Assembly: GCA_914767715.1 (NCBI GenBank) | Contig: OU612066.1 | Span: 29,238,283-29,302,282, forward strand | From: Membranipora membranacea | Taxonomy: Eukaryota; Bryozoa; Gymnolaemata; Cheilostomatida; Membraniporidae | Length of the DNA: 64,000 nt | Reading direction: 5' to 3' | Shown here: in pieces, positions 11,861 through 23,444 of the stretch | Layout: every line of letters starts with the position of its first letter | How positions within the stretch are numbered: position 1 is the first letter of the stretch | The notes under the pieces: model-generated | Told to the model about the DNA's origin: nothing | The model's database searches: none | Seen by the model: only the letters and a program-made list of their open reading frames with translations | Made by a program: the position numbers and the translations under genes

Positions 11861-13020
11861 TTTTAAACAAATGTACAAATTCAATCGTAACATGAATGCC
11901 GTCAATGGTTATTTCAGGACTGCAATTCCTTAATGGTGATAGAAACACCAAGGTCGAACATACAGAAACCAGCTCACTGAAAATGCAGCAGAATATTTCA
12001 CATAGAATATCATGTGTGTTATTAAGGGTGAGCCCTCCAGACACACAGTTATCATAATCCTATACGCGTCCAGCATAGTTACATTAGTGTGTTTCAATAA
12101 CAAAAATATTGGTATGACATTCGAGTAAAATTTAAGCTCAAACATTTGGGTGTAGTTTGAAAATGCTATCATTGAACGTTATCCACTGAAAAAGCCAAAT
12201 CCAAACCATGTTTCGGAATATTAATAATATTAATTATTTTGAGGTCTATAGTCATTCTGATAGAATTTGATGGGTGACTGATGGGTCACCGTGATCTATA
12301 CTGAAAACTTATATCAACCAACAGAAATATTCTTTTGTTTAAGTTCAGTATAGCATCTCCATTGTCATTTGTAAATTGCTCCACTCCTTTGATAAAAGGC
12401 AATTAGAATTTGTTTGAAACTGTACACAATGGCATAGAAACTACAAATATATAGGCTCTTTGCACTGCCTTGCGCAGCATTGCCACTGCACTGATGGATG
12501 AAATAAACACCGTAATGAAAAAGTAAATCGCAATTTTAAATATGATAAAAAAATATTTCAAACATGCCCTTAAAAGCTCATTTAGATAATGTGATGAACT
12601 GATGCTCCAAAAAAAACCAGATCTCTGTGAGTTACCATGTCGAAGTGTAGTTCTGCCCAAACCGAAAAACACGAACTTGAAGATTTTTTGTCAGATTTGG
12701 AGTTTTTTGCAGAAAAAGATAAATGAATAGTTAGCTGATTGACTAACGATCCAGGTGACCAAATGTGGTTATTCTGAATTAAAAACTGTAAGAAGGAGAT
12801 AGCTTTTGGAAAAGTAAGGAGGAGATAACTGCAACTGAGCATTTTTGACTTTAAATAACTGAGCATCATTGATCGAGTTATGAACAAAAAACCTGGATTG
12901 TGGACAGCTAATCAATGATCATCATTGCTTCTACACCATCCAATGCCGTTACGTCGCCCACAATTATGACCTCGCTTCAGCTGTATATGGTGTCCTGCCT
13001 AGTTTTATTATGGATTCGAA

Positions 13021-15035
13021 TGGTCGTGTTTTTAATTAATTAATTTGAATCATCATGTCTCAGGACCAGGAAGAATATCTCGGCATGCTCTAGGTGCCAA
13101 TATATTTTCATTTAAAATGTTTGTAAAGGAACAGGGTTCTTGGTATCATTTTTGAGCTTGAAATGAGATTAAGACAGCTATCACACATGCATTTGCATGA
13201 AAATGTCTTCAGGGTTACTTGGTCTGGTAGGTTTGGGGGTTATAAGTTAACACTATTAAGTTGCCTACTCATGCACAGCCCAACTTGTCCAGGCGATTTG
13301 TAATGAGCCTATTATGGGGGAAATACAGTAGTATTAGTGACTACTGTGGTTAGATAACAACTTTTGCAAATACATGACAAAGTCACTCACAAGTCTGTCG
13401 ACGTCATAAAAGTTCAAATTTAATGAGTTGAGACCGCTAATCAAAACAACCTTCATTTCTGTTATGAGCCCATGTTGAAGAAGAGATTAGAAGAACCACT
13501 GTACCGAAGATTATAAATACTGACTGTACATTACATTCAATGACTATGACCCATTCCCTGTCCACAGCTTTTCAAGCGAGTGATTTTCATTTCATACCGC
13601 TGCGCTTGTTTGCTCTGTTTAAATAAAATTACACTGGAGCAATGAATTCTTCCTGCTGACAAAGCCTTGCTTATTTCAGATTTACCTAAAAATGGTCCAT
13701 ACAATGCTTTATGGTTTGTACCAAATCTTGCGATAATATCTAACACTAGCCCCCCAAATAAGATCCATACTGATGAAATAACTCAAAAACTCGACAAATT
13801 AATTTCCTAAGTGACTGATGTGTGCTTTGACATAGGTTCTCATATGGCCTGCTGCACTCAGTCAGTAATATTGATAGTCCATGTTTAGATGTGCTGAGTA
13901 TCTGTGATGCACAGATGGACAAGATATGATGTAAGATAATATAGAAAGTTTCTCAAGGTATTCCACTGCTTACACGGTTATCAATACTCCTCTCTTTAGG
14001 AGGCAGTCAAATTCATTTACATTTTTCATCACCCTGAAGTCCGAAATAACTAGATGACAATGTTATTTACTTCAATTTACTTTGTGACTTATAAATTCTA
14101 GTTTTGGATGTAAACAACAAAGTTTACCCGAGAAAACCTTGTGAGTTCAAACATCAGAATATTTGCGAAAATTGCTGTAAAGATTCTCAAAACTTCAAAT
14201 CACCCAGTATTAATCATCGCATGCTTTGGATTTTAACATCATCCTAATGCCTGAAATGTCGAGATTTAAAAACAAATTATTTTAGATTTTTGTGCAAATT
14301 AGAAAAACATCCAGTCTACATGCGTAAATTTTGTATCTTCCATTGAAATTCTATTGAAAGCCACTAATCATAAAGCATAACGGCTGAAGACAGAGTTTGA
14401 TTGGAATGTCATATCTTAGTATTTATAATCTTCAATACAATCCATGTAGCCACAATCTCATTTATTCATCAAATAAATATGAACGAAACCTTGAAAGCCT
14501 TTAGCGATGTATTGATCTGCCTTTATATTGCCAATTTCTATCTCGAACAGTAACCATGGTTAACAGAAAATGTTGTATCTGTCAAAGCACTGTGGGTTAT
14601 TTCAAGTGGCCGAAATCATACAGATTTAAACTTGAGTGGTGTGACTACCTCAGGGACACTTTCCCTATGATAATCACATGGACCCGACGTCGATTTGCTA
14701 CAATTGCCTCCTGAATGATTTTCAATCTCGCTCTCACTGGATCTGTTAATCTCCCTATAATTTTCACTCTCACTGTCGGATGAGCTAGAGTTGTAATTTT
14801 TGCTGTGCTTGATTTCGATCGTTTGCGTTGTCATTCAATTATGAAATTTTATACACTATCCCATTTTACCAGCAAAGCCACATAACATGGGACAGATTAA
14901 CTTTGCATTGTATTCACTCATTCATTCAATAGATAAATTCTGTGCGGTTTAATATTTTATGCAGGGAATATCAAAACCACTGTGTCATAACAAAAAGTCT
15001 TATTTACGAGATACTGTATATTCCAATTATAATCT
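13021..15035. other. Gene-poor DNA with a pair of inverted subterminal motifs
   Basis: A block at about 13,105-13,160 (TGTTTGTAAAGGAACAGG, TTGGTATCATT) recurs inverted at about 15,196-15,252 (AATGATACCAAAAACCTG, TTTACAAACA). The two could be the remains of the ends of a 2.1-kb element. The only other item is a Ser-rich minus-strand frame at 14,834-14,616 (72 codons), which I cannot assign. Confidence 0.4.
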
Positions 15036-15111
15036 AAGGTACTAAAAAGGTACTATTTTCTACAAGTGATCACAACTCCAAAGGAGAAAAATAGTACCTT
15101 TTTAGTACCTT
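15036..15111. repeat. Long-stem hairpin
   Basis: AAGGTACTAAAAAGGTACTA with TTTTCT is followed after a loop of about 23 bases by its inverse (AGAAAAATAGTACC...AGTACCTT). The stem is about 25 bp with a single extra A. It is isolated, with no flanking gene. It could be a tiny foldback element or the two ends of a collapsed MITE. Confidence 0.8.
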
Positions 15112-15649
15112 CTCATCCCAACTTTGAGTGAAAATAATTCTTAACTGGGCCACAGGCTGTTTTTGGACATAGCATAATGTTCTAAACTAGACTGAGAGCT
15201 CTAGAATGATACCAAAAACCTGTTCCCTTTACAAACACTTTAAAGGGAAAATACACTTCTTATCTCTGCTTCACAGCCAGAAAAAAATGCATGCGCATAC
15301 AAAAAAGATCTTATTTTGTAACGCAAATACCCTCGCTTTGCTCAAATCAGCATTCAAAATTGAAGTTGAGCTACTCCAACAATAGATAAGACAACTGAGA
15401 GAATTTATTTTGAGCTGAAATAAGCAGGTTTTGTCACCTTTTGGAGGTACACAACTTCAATTTAGATTGTGAGCAGAACAAGTGCTTCTGCATCACAAAA
15501 TAGTAATTGAGCACACATACATTTTTCGGTGCTTCGTGACTGTCAGAAATCAAAAGTATAATAATATATTGTCATTTTAAGGAAACAAAAAATTCAAGAA
15601 GGATTATTTTTCATTTTGCACATCAATATATATAGCGATCTGAACAATA

Positions 15650-16157
15650 GACAGTTTTCTGAGCTCTTATTTATGCCTCAATTCGGAGTTGTCCTCCCTC
15701 CAGTTTGGTACTTTTAACCCACACCACATAGGAAAAACCTGCTGAAAGAGGGTTATATCGATAACCGCTAACGTTAGGATAAAAATGATTTTTGATTCAG
15801 AGTCTTCACCATTAAAAACCCTGTGACACAGGGTTTCCAAATCATTGGAGGCTTGAATGTTGATAAATTTTAATTTTAGTGACGAAACTCATGAAAAGTT
15901 CTGCCAAATGGTCCGCAAAACAGGCGGGAAATGCTATAATTGACTATCCAAATATTAAAATTATTTCCACAACTATGTCCATACGAGTTTTCAATGTTGC
16001 AGATTCCGAATCATAAATAGTTCTTATCCTTTTATAAGCGGTTTTCAAGATAACCCTCTTTTCAGCACGTTTTTCCTATGCGTCATGGGTTAAAAGTACC
16101 AAACTGGAGAGAGGACAACTCCAAATTGAGGCCTAAATCAGAGCTGAGAAAACTGTC
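15650..16157. mobile_element. 508-bp MITE with TIRs, TA target duplication (copy A)
   Basis: TIRs begin GACAGTTTTCTGAGC and end in the inverse, GCTGAGAAAACTGTC. TA flanks both ends (15648-15649 and 16158-16159). Inverted similarity extends over about 120 bp, including the CCAGTTTGGTAC / GTACCAAACTGG and CTGCTGAAAGAGGGTTAT cores. A second copy of the same length lies at 44,810-45,317 and a partial one at 3186-3355. It has no coding capacity. TA duplication points to a Tc1/mariner-type mobilising transposase. Confidence 0.88.
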
Positions 16158-16159
16158 TA

Positions 16160-16718
16160 TTTAATTGCATGATCGGCTAATGAGATGCCAGAATCTTGTA
16201 TCCCGAACAATGAATGTGCCATGGGCTAGCTTTTTTTTTAAGTTTGTTTATGGACTAATTCTGATATCCATCGATTAACAGGTTGATAGCATCAAAAGTA
16301 TGGCACATCAATAAAACAAAATAAGGAGATTTTGCGTTTCCATGAATATGAGATCTACCTGACAAGGGAGTGGTAGTTGCCTTCCTGTTCGCAGAACACG
16401 CTTGGTATTATGTAATATGTTATCCTAACCATTAGCTTATCAAAAATGCCATGGTAACGTATCGCTATCATCTCATGTCCTGGTGTAACATCATTCTATA
16501 GTATTTTTACTCCAACTTGTACCACCAGTACTATATATATGCTAACTTCCCAAACAAGTTGTCTCAAACATGATAAGGAGAAGTGTGGCCAATATTTGGG
16601 TAAGAGCTATTAAAAGTTATGCTCATCAATATCAATTCACATTGATCGTGACATGTGTCTTATATGAGGCTGTGTGCCAATGTCTTAAGATCTTAGGTCA
16701 GGACACAGATACCTCAGA
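16160..16718. other. Upstream region of the GPCR at 16,719
   Basis: No exon is recognised. The sequence is ordinary AT-rich DNA. Any promoter or 5' UTR of the GPCR gene should lie here, but I see no motif that settles the start of transcription. Confidence 0.35.
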
Positions 16719-17750
16719 TTGATGGGGATTGTCAATCCAGGATATCTTCAACATCATCGTCTACACAAAATGATACCAACTCCATCATCCATCTACTCTT
16801 ACAACAGCACTATATTTGCAACATGCACAGTTGGCATACCGGAAGCATCGTACCACAGCTTCATAGCGTTAATAAATCTGATCCATATACTGATCTTAAA
16901 CCAGATGAGGAGAAAAGAACATTCTGTAGCGCTGATTCTACTCATGGCAATATCAATGGACGATGCTTTTATAGGATCCCTCAATGGAATGAGGTATTTA
17001 TGTTTCAGGGATCTTCTCACATCAGATATATGTCTTTTAAATATGTTTATAACATGTGGGACGAATCTGATTTATGCACGATACTACATTTTAGCTGCAG
17101 CCTGCTATGACCGGTTCGTGGCAATATGCCAACCTTTCTGCTATGCTGATAATCATTTCCTGCGATTTGTTGCCGTATATCTGACCGCCATGTATATCTC
17201 CAGTCTTTTCGTCAGCTGGATTCTCAACTCAGTCTGCAATCGCTGCTGGTCGTTTGCTGACAGCATAATAGAATCAACTGCCACTGGAGTTTGTTGGTTC
17301 AGAAAAGTATTAGAAATTTCGGTGATAGCTGTGTCGGCTTTGGTGATTATCTTTTCAACTGCGTTTGTTCTCAGAGAACTATACTTGATGCACAAAAGGC
17401 GTAGCAAAGTATCGCCACCTGACAACTCAGCTCTTAAAGCCACTTCTCTAATTCTGATAACTCTACTAATATTTTGTTGTTGTTTGATTCCACCTGGCAT
17501 CTATTTTTTACTCGCAAGTAAATATTCGGTGGTACCAGAGATAGTGTTGAACAGTTACGCCGTACTAAATGTGATTGTTAATGGTATCATGAGTAAAGGA
17601 TATCGCAAACAGCTTACTCAATGTCTGTGGATGAAGTCAAGTCCATGCAAACGCAGAAATGACATGTCAGTCACAGTCAAAGTCGTGTCTCACCATGTAT
17701 CGTACAATATAACTCCAAGTACTAGCACTGCGTCAACATCGATGGTTTAA
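16719..17750 (+). CDS. Divergent class A GPCR (chemoreceptor/olfactory-receptor-like)
   Basis: A single uninterrupted frame of 343 codons encodes a seven-helix receptor for the plasma membrane. Visible features are a TM1 with a lone Asn (ALINLIHILIL), TM2 ISMDDAFIGS carrying the conserved Asp, a Cys at the top of TM3 (DICLLNMF) with a partner in EC2, and the DRY-type motif in CYDRFVAICQPF at the end of TM3. CYDRFVAICQP resembles the vertebrate olfactory-receptor signature (YDRYVAICxPLxY). TM6 lacks CWxP (it reads CCCLIPPGIYF) and TM7 lacks NPxxY (it reads LNVIVNGIM). The tail after TM7 is short and Ser/Thr-rich. Intronless structure and divergence suit a lineage-expanded chemoreceptor. The ligand and G protein cannot be told. 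The first Met is chosen; MIPTPSS a few residues on is an alternative. Confidence 0.8.
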   Translation: MMGIVNPGYLQHHRLHKMIPTPSSIYSYNSTIFATCTVGIPEASYHSFIALINLIHILILNQMRRKEHSVALILLMAISMDDAFIGSLNGMRYLCFRDLLTSDICLLNMFITCGTNLIYARYYILAAACYDRFVAICQPFCYADNHFLRFVAVYLTAMYISSLFVSWILNSVCNRCWSFADSIIESTATGVCWFRKVLEISVIAVSALVIIFSTAFVLRELYLMHKRRSKVSPPDNSALKATSLILITLLIFCCCLIPPGIYFLLASKYSVVPEIVLNSYAVLNVIVNGIMSKGYRKQLTQCLWMKSSPCKRRNDMSVTVKVVSHHVSYNITPSTSTASTSMV

Positions 17751-19060
17751 AAACAAAACATTTGTTACAGCTTATGGGTGAATGCTACTTGCCATATTTT
17801 CCTTTTTTTCTATTTTTAAGCCTGCTTGACAATTGCAAAGCGGATTTTGATTAGGAGTACAGAGTTTGAACCTCAACAGTATCATGTGTTAATATAAAGT
17901 CATTTTACAGTTAGTGTCTAGGTAAAGAGACAATATATCGCATATATTTTTCTTGGAAAGTGCTTTCTTATATCTAGACTTCACAAACAACATACATTGC
18001 CTCTTTAAAAAGCAATAAAACAAAATCTATTTATTAGCAATGATTCTTAAATAATATAAATCCTGTATGTATTATGGCATCGACAGATTAAAAATTGACC
18101 TGATATTTCCCTGGCAGTGGCACTGAGTTGAGAGATTCTGGATCAAAATGATATAATTAGAAAATTGCAAGCCGATATATTATTTAAAATCATTGACTGG
18201 TCAGAAAATAGGAGACATTTCATCAGCAATGACTAGGGGAAAGGTAAAACCAGGTTCTGTTTTATAATCACCTTTTAACCCTTTTGAATTCTGATAAGCA
18301 TCAAATCAACCTTTACCTATCCTTTCTGAGTATTTAAACATGATGAATTGGGAGAATTTGTTATGTTTTTTGATGCCCGCCAGGACATCCAGAGTGTTAC
18401 AGGAAAGGGGTCGGTTAGTCGCTTTACAACTGAGCAAGTTTCACGAATGACACAGACAAAGGAACATGTTATTGGCTTTGGGAAAGGTTTGGTATATAGC
18501 CACATATATATATCTTTTATATTTGCTGTCCGTCTAGGTAGACGATGACTGCACCGAGGTGCGGCATAGGAAGAGGTTATATAGTGACGACTAGGTTTCT
18601 GAGTCGTTAGTGCCACTTTTCAACCACTGACAGCTTTAACCCAGCGTGAAGCATAGCGCTACAAGGCCGGAGCTGCATTGGTTGATGACAGCATCCTCCT
18701 GTATAGAGCTATACCATACAGGAGGGTTCTTTAATCTGCATGCATGATGGTGTTGTACATACAGAAGACCTCCATTATGCTAGTTCTGCAATAGTAATGC
18801 AAAATTGGCATGCATACATTCTCATTCGCTTTCACATGACATAAGTTGCTGCATCACTTCAACCATCGCTGGCTTTATATACATCATGCATAAAATCTTT
18901 TAATTGCAAACAAACTGATTTACAGACACAAGACCATCACATTCACCTATTATATATATATGGAAAGCCTAAAGGTCAACCAGGGTTTCAAACAACTTCT
19001 CATTGAATAAAAGCAGATTGCACCTTCTGCATAGGGAAAAAGACAAAATCTAATTCGGAT
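17751..19060. other. Region downstream of the GPCR without a recognised gene
   Basis: No supported exon was found. It contains a short hairpin at about 18,690-18,725 (CCTCCTGTAT...ATACAGGAGG). The open frames at 18,317-18,616 on both strands show no family features. Confidence 0.4.
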
Positions 19061-19440
19061 GATTATTCAGCCAGAATTCTTGTGAAACATTTCATCCATC
19101 AGCATCACCTTTGTGCATTATGCAATGCAAAACTCAAAGTAGTTGCTGACTCTAAGCTGGGTTACACTTCCGTATAGGGGAGGTTCCAAGACATTGCTGT
19201 AATTGCTGATTATTCAGCCAGAATTCTTGTGAAACAATTCATCCATCAGGTAATCAAACTCAACTTAAATAGAATACCACAGAGCAGTTTCCTGTTCCTG
19301 TTATTATTTAGCCTGTGCTCTACCATCATTACAGCAATGTCTTGGAACCTCCCCTAAATTGAAGTGTCAACCAGCTTAGAGTCCGCAACTACTTTGAGTT
19401 TTGCACCGCGTCATGCACAAAGCTGATGCTGCCTAGCACA
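19060..19440. mobile_element. Foldback element with arms of about 110 bp
   Basis: Left arm 19,098-19,209 (GCATCA...TTTGTGCAT, CAAAACTCAAAGTAGTTGC, AGGGGAGGTTCCAAGACATT) is inverted at 19,325-19,440. In addition GATTATTCAGCCAGAATTCT occurs twice in direct orientation (about 19,060 and 19,207), so the left side was itself duplicated. It has no coding capacity. It is a MITE-like foldback; the family is not recognised. Confidence 0.75.
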
Positions 19441-19620
19441 TTATTTACTAGCAATTGATGCATTGCTGCGACACCTTGGTTGCACTTTAAAGTGGCAGAC
19501 AACCACAAAAGTTATATTTTGATATTTGATGCGTAATTATGTACTCCTTCTAAATTTTCATGTTATGACAAAATATCAAATTAGAAAATTTTAATCATTT
19601 TAATTGCAAACTCTCTTCCA

Positions 19621-20142
19621 TCATTTTGTTTCAGTAACAGGCATACCCATTATGATTGGCCATGAGTTAATACTCTCGAAATAAATAAATTGCTTGAAAA
19701 AAATGATTGTAGAAAAGTATTTGTTTCTAGAATTAAAGCAGTCATCTTTTGTTTGTTTTAATTTAAATACATAAACAGTCATGTCAATTGAATAATCATT
19801 AACAAAGACCATATTTTTGCCTTTGGTAGAAAGAATTATAGCTTCCAAATTTAATTCAGTTTTTTGCAGGTATTGGGGTTCAGGGGCTGCTGATTGCCCT
19901 GTGGTGCAGAACCAGAGTTTATACCTAGGATTTTCATTGTTGAGTATGTTGCCTATCTGTGAAGGCAAATTGCAAGTGGATTCATTTCTAGCGGTGCCAG
20001 GGTTGTATGCTACTTTAAGGTGGGACGGGTAGTTCCCAAGAGATAACAAAAGTGCTATATCCTGTTTAGACAAAAGCGCTCTGCTATATAATAAGTAGGA
20101 CGGGGACCACACAAATAGAGTTTGTATTATCCTTGAAAGCAT
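19621..20142 (-). CDS. Unassigned 173-codon open frame
   Basis: This is an open frame on the minus strand, long for DNA this AT-rich, with no domain, signal peptide or repeat that I recognise. A chance open frame of this length in a 64-kb window is unlikely but not excluded. Flanking sequence is transposon-derived (foldback to the left, LINE tail to the right), so it could be an eroded mobile-element frame. Listed only as a candidate. Confidence 0.15.
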   Translation of the reverse strand: MLSRIIQTLFVWSPSYLLYSRALLSKQDIALLLSLGNYPSHLKVAYNPGTARNESTCNLPSQIGNILNNENPRYKLWFCTTGQSAAPEPQYLQKTELNLEAIILSTKGKNMVFVNDYSIDMTVYVFKLKQTKDDCFNSRNKYFSTIIFFKQFIYFESINSWPIIMGMPVTETK

Positions 20143-20404
20143 GTGTCATCTGTCAGCCACTGTCAGAATGTGATGACAATTATTGACTTGTTGACACCAA
20201 CAATGCTATCACCTAATGTCATAGAAGTAAAAAATGCTAAAGGTACATTCTACTTGGAGCCAAAGCCAAGCTTTTGACAAGCAAAAATGTTTATTTTTAA
20301 ATAACCTATGGCTATAAATTATGAACTTTATTAACCACCGATCAATGCATGAAGCAAATAAGACCATGTGTAAACAAAGAATCAATAAGAAGGCATTGAC
20401 GTAT

Positions 20405-20770
20405 TTATGAGTATTTATAAAAAAGGCTTTTTCTGCAAAGAGCAGTATTGGATTTAGGGAGGGTTGTGGTTTTATGATGGTGCCTGTCATTTGTTGCTAG
20501 GTGATGTAGATGATGGTGATGTGGATGGCTGGTGTTCTTTCTCACATTATTGACATACTTTAGGCAGCATATGTCCTGATAAACATTTAGTTCTGTTAAA
20601 TTTAATGCTGCAAGACGCTCATCATAATGTTCTAACCATGGCAAAATAACCCTGAGACATAACTCCTGTAGTCTTTCAAGAATCTCCTTGTCCCCTTTTG
20701 ATAAGTATGGGAACGAACTTGGTGCTGCGTACGAGATCACTGACAGAACTCTTGATCTATAAAATGTGAC
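20405..20770 (-). mobile_element. 3' remnant of a LINE reverse transcriptase
   Basis: The minus-strand frame reads VISYAAPSSFPYLSKGDKE, then ILERLQELCLRVILPWLEHY and LAALNLTELNVYQ. This fits the region downstream of the RT domain in Jockey-superfamily and related LINEs (I-EYA-P-W ... L-IE-IQ-A-RII ... Y--RL--L-L--L--RR). The catalytic part is not present upstream, so this is a 5'-truncated, decayed copy. It ends in a His-rich low-complexity tract. Confidence 0.6.
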
Positions 20771-21357
20771 CAGACTAGACGTATAGATAGATAGAGGAGT
20801 AAAGTATTTGCAGGAGCAACACAGTTCACCAATTCCCTCAGACTAAAAATAGTCAAATTATCTGCTAGCTTAATATTTACCAACCACCGTTATATATGCT
20901 GTCACAATATATTATATATTTATAATATATATTATATATTCTGTCACAAGTCTTAACAGGATATATCACGTTTTTTAAAAACTTTTTTTTATTGTTTTGG
21001 TGATCATGTCTAATAGATATTTTCACAGTTGAAACCTCCCAAAAGTCGCAGTGACCTCTGAAAGTTCATTTTGGGGCAAAAAGTCTTCTTTTTGAATTGA
21101 GCCATCTGTGCCTTGTTATCGAGGTATTTGATTAGTTTATGCTTTCACCATATAGAGGAGGCATGTCACTAACTGGCGGAGTGACATTTTAGTAAGACTT
21201 TATGTTTTTAGACCTCCTGTCTTCGAGTCTTAAAATTGATTTTGCGATAGTAATATGGCCATTTATGACTCATCATTCAATGCCACCCGATAACAGAGGC
21301 TCAAAAATTTCCAATTCGTTATAACATTTTGGTATTGTACTGTCACTTCCATCAATA
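20771..21357. other. AT-rich spacer with a palindromic AT tract
   Basis: A near-palindromic ATATTATATATTTATAATAT-type tract lies at about 20,905-20,940. No gene is recognised between the LINE remnant and the hAT element. Confidence 0.45.
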
Positions 21358-21365
21358 GTCTTACC

Positions 21366-23436
21366 TAGGGGTGGAACGGATCGGGGTTAGGCAACCTCGG
21401 ATCGGATATCGGATCGGTCTATATATTCAACCTCGGATCGGATACGGACTCAGATAACCAGTCACAACTTTTGCACCATAATATACAATCCTTTTCCTGA
21501 ACCATTACCCTAATTTAAATGTGCATATAGCTGCTTGGATATAGTACTTTACAAGGAGCAACTTATCACTCAAACAGTTCAAGGATCACCCAAGCGCAGA
21601 ATATTTGAAAGGATCATTTAATGAGTGCAAAGATCTCTTGACTTCTAGCATTTGTGCATAGAGCCACTCAATTTGACAGGATCACTTAAACCCCGATGTT
21701 AATAAGCACTGAGTTTGAACAAACCTCATGCTCCAATGTCACAAATTCTCTGTTGTGATAAGGATAGGAATTGCCCTCCTAAATTTAAAAAGCAGAAGAA
21801 GATAACCTTGCACATCACAGACCAGACATTATGTTACAAGGAACATCATTGGACAAACTTATTCACAAGTTCATTCAAGTCTTATTCACAATGATCTGAG
21901 TAAAGATGCTTCTATCAATTTCAGCAGAAAAAAACGCATCCATCAAACTTAATCAGCAACAATATATAAGATAGCTATGAAAATGAGATAGGTATAGAAT
22001 GCCTTCTGATCACCACTGAGTGGTTTCAGCCAAACTCAATTATCCTATCTGAACTACAAATTAATGACTATCATACTTCCTCCCTTGTCAGTTTTAGTGA
22101 GGTAAACATGATGCTAAGTAAGTGTTGATTAAAAACGTATCATCTCTCTCATCTCTCATCTGAATATTCTCCCTCAGAGTATTTGTACTGGAATGGAGGT
22201 ATCGCTACTGACACTGACGTACTTTTTAATTGCTATTTATTGAAGTCGTAACCTGTGAAGAATTGAAAATTATTAGATTGGAATTCAAAACCTATGCAGG
22301 TGAAGAAATAAATTTAGAAAAGAAATACAATGTACATAAGAAATACAATGTGTTCGCAAAATGAGATGTGTAACAAGATACATAGAAAATCACGCACACA
22401 GTTTGACATGCAATAATGAGGAAAAGCACAGGTACACTGACGGGATTAAACCGTTTTATACAATATTTTAACTTACAATTTCTAACCCTTTACGCAGTAG
22501 TAAATTAAATTATCCAGAGACTCAGCTTTACATTGATAGTGACCTAAGACAAAATGAATTAAATCATAAATGTAGGTTAAATAAATTGGTTTCCTGAAAG
22601 ACACAAAATAGCATCCAGCATAGTGACATCAAATAAACAGATTCAGAGACAGTTACAGTCTCAATTCAGACAATTATAATACAAGTTATGTAACTAAAAA
22701 TGAGAAATGAGTTAACACTTACATGTTTGATGTCAATAAGATAAAATACAAGGTCGACGCTCCAGAGAGCAGGTGGCTGTAAGTTATAGTCTACATTACT
22801 ACATTTGTAACTATTACTCAGATTAAATAAATTTGGGTCACCAGAGGATGACTGTTCTGGCTGACTATGCTAAAGAAACTGCCGGCGACAAAACAACTCT
22901 ACGTATAAAAAATGAGCTGGCAGACTTTGACCACAAGCAGCTAAGTTTATAGCGATAAAGTAAGAAATGCGGTTAAATATGAAGACATCTATAAGTGCCT
23001 TTGTTTGAGTGCAGTTTTGTGATAAAAACGGTGGGGATAATAAAAAAATAATGTGCTGTCCTAACTATCCTAATACAGTATTGTTGCTCCTTTATCGAGA
23101 AGCTGTAGTTGAAGTATACATCTGAAGTATACATCTACAGTTAGCTGAATATTTATGTTGTGCAGTATAATGAGACATGAGTCATGATTTAATTGCTGTT
23201 TCGGCCAGAGCACAACAAGCTACATGGATCCGTTGATGACGCACTAGCTAGTGACAATTTAGTATGGAGTTAATAAGTGTAATCTATGCTATGGTATTGT
23301 TAGTAATTGGGCAGCAAGCAAGTACAAAGTGGAATGGTCAAACCAGATCAGAAATAACACATAGCCGATCCGGTTTGTGGTTGGTAGTCAAACATCCGAA
23401 ATTCAACTTCAACCTCAAGAGGTCGTTCCACCCCTA
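21366..23436. mobile_element. Non-autonomous hAT transposon, 2.07 kb
   Basis: It starts TAGGGGTGGAACG and ends CGTTCCACCCCTA, a perfect 13-bp inverted terminus of hAT type. It is flanked by identical 8-bp direct repeats GTCTTACC (21,358-21,365 and 23,437-23,444), the target-duplication length diagnostic of hAT elements. The left subterminal region is rich in CGGATCGG repeats, typical of hAT transposase-binding regions. No transposase frame remains inside, so it would need transposase from another copy. The intact TSD and perfect TIR suggest a fairly recent insertion. Confidence 0.93.
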
Positions 23437-23444
23437 GTCTTACC

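Larger units (their letters stand above)
9380..13020. mobile_element. Element of about 3.6 kb with long imperfect inverted ends
   Basis: The left end (from about 9380: AATAATAAACCTAGACAG, then GCATTGAGGCATGAGGCA and ACATTGGATGGTGTAG) is matched in inverse at about 12,900-13,020 (CTACACCATCCAATGCCG ... CTGCCTAGTTTTATTATGG). The same terminal motifs occur in the 2-kb element at 55,286-57,291, so the two belong to one family. The subterminal ATTGCAATAGATTCAGCAGC-like motif of that element is also present near 9,570. No transposase was recognised. The exact termini and target duplication are uncertain. Confidence 0.7.

Noticed and set aside
14616-14834. Ser/Glu-rich minus-strand frame of 72 codons
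   Set aside because: Low-complexity composition only; no domain, no continuation into a neighbouring exon that I could support.
17153-17500. Minus-strand 115-codon frame
   Set aside because: Shadow of the divergent GPCR coding sequence.
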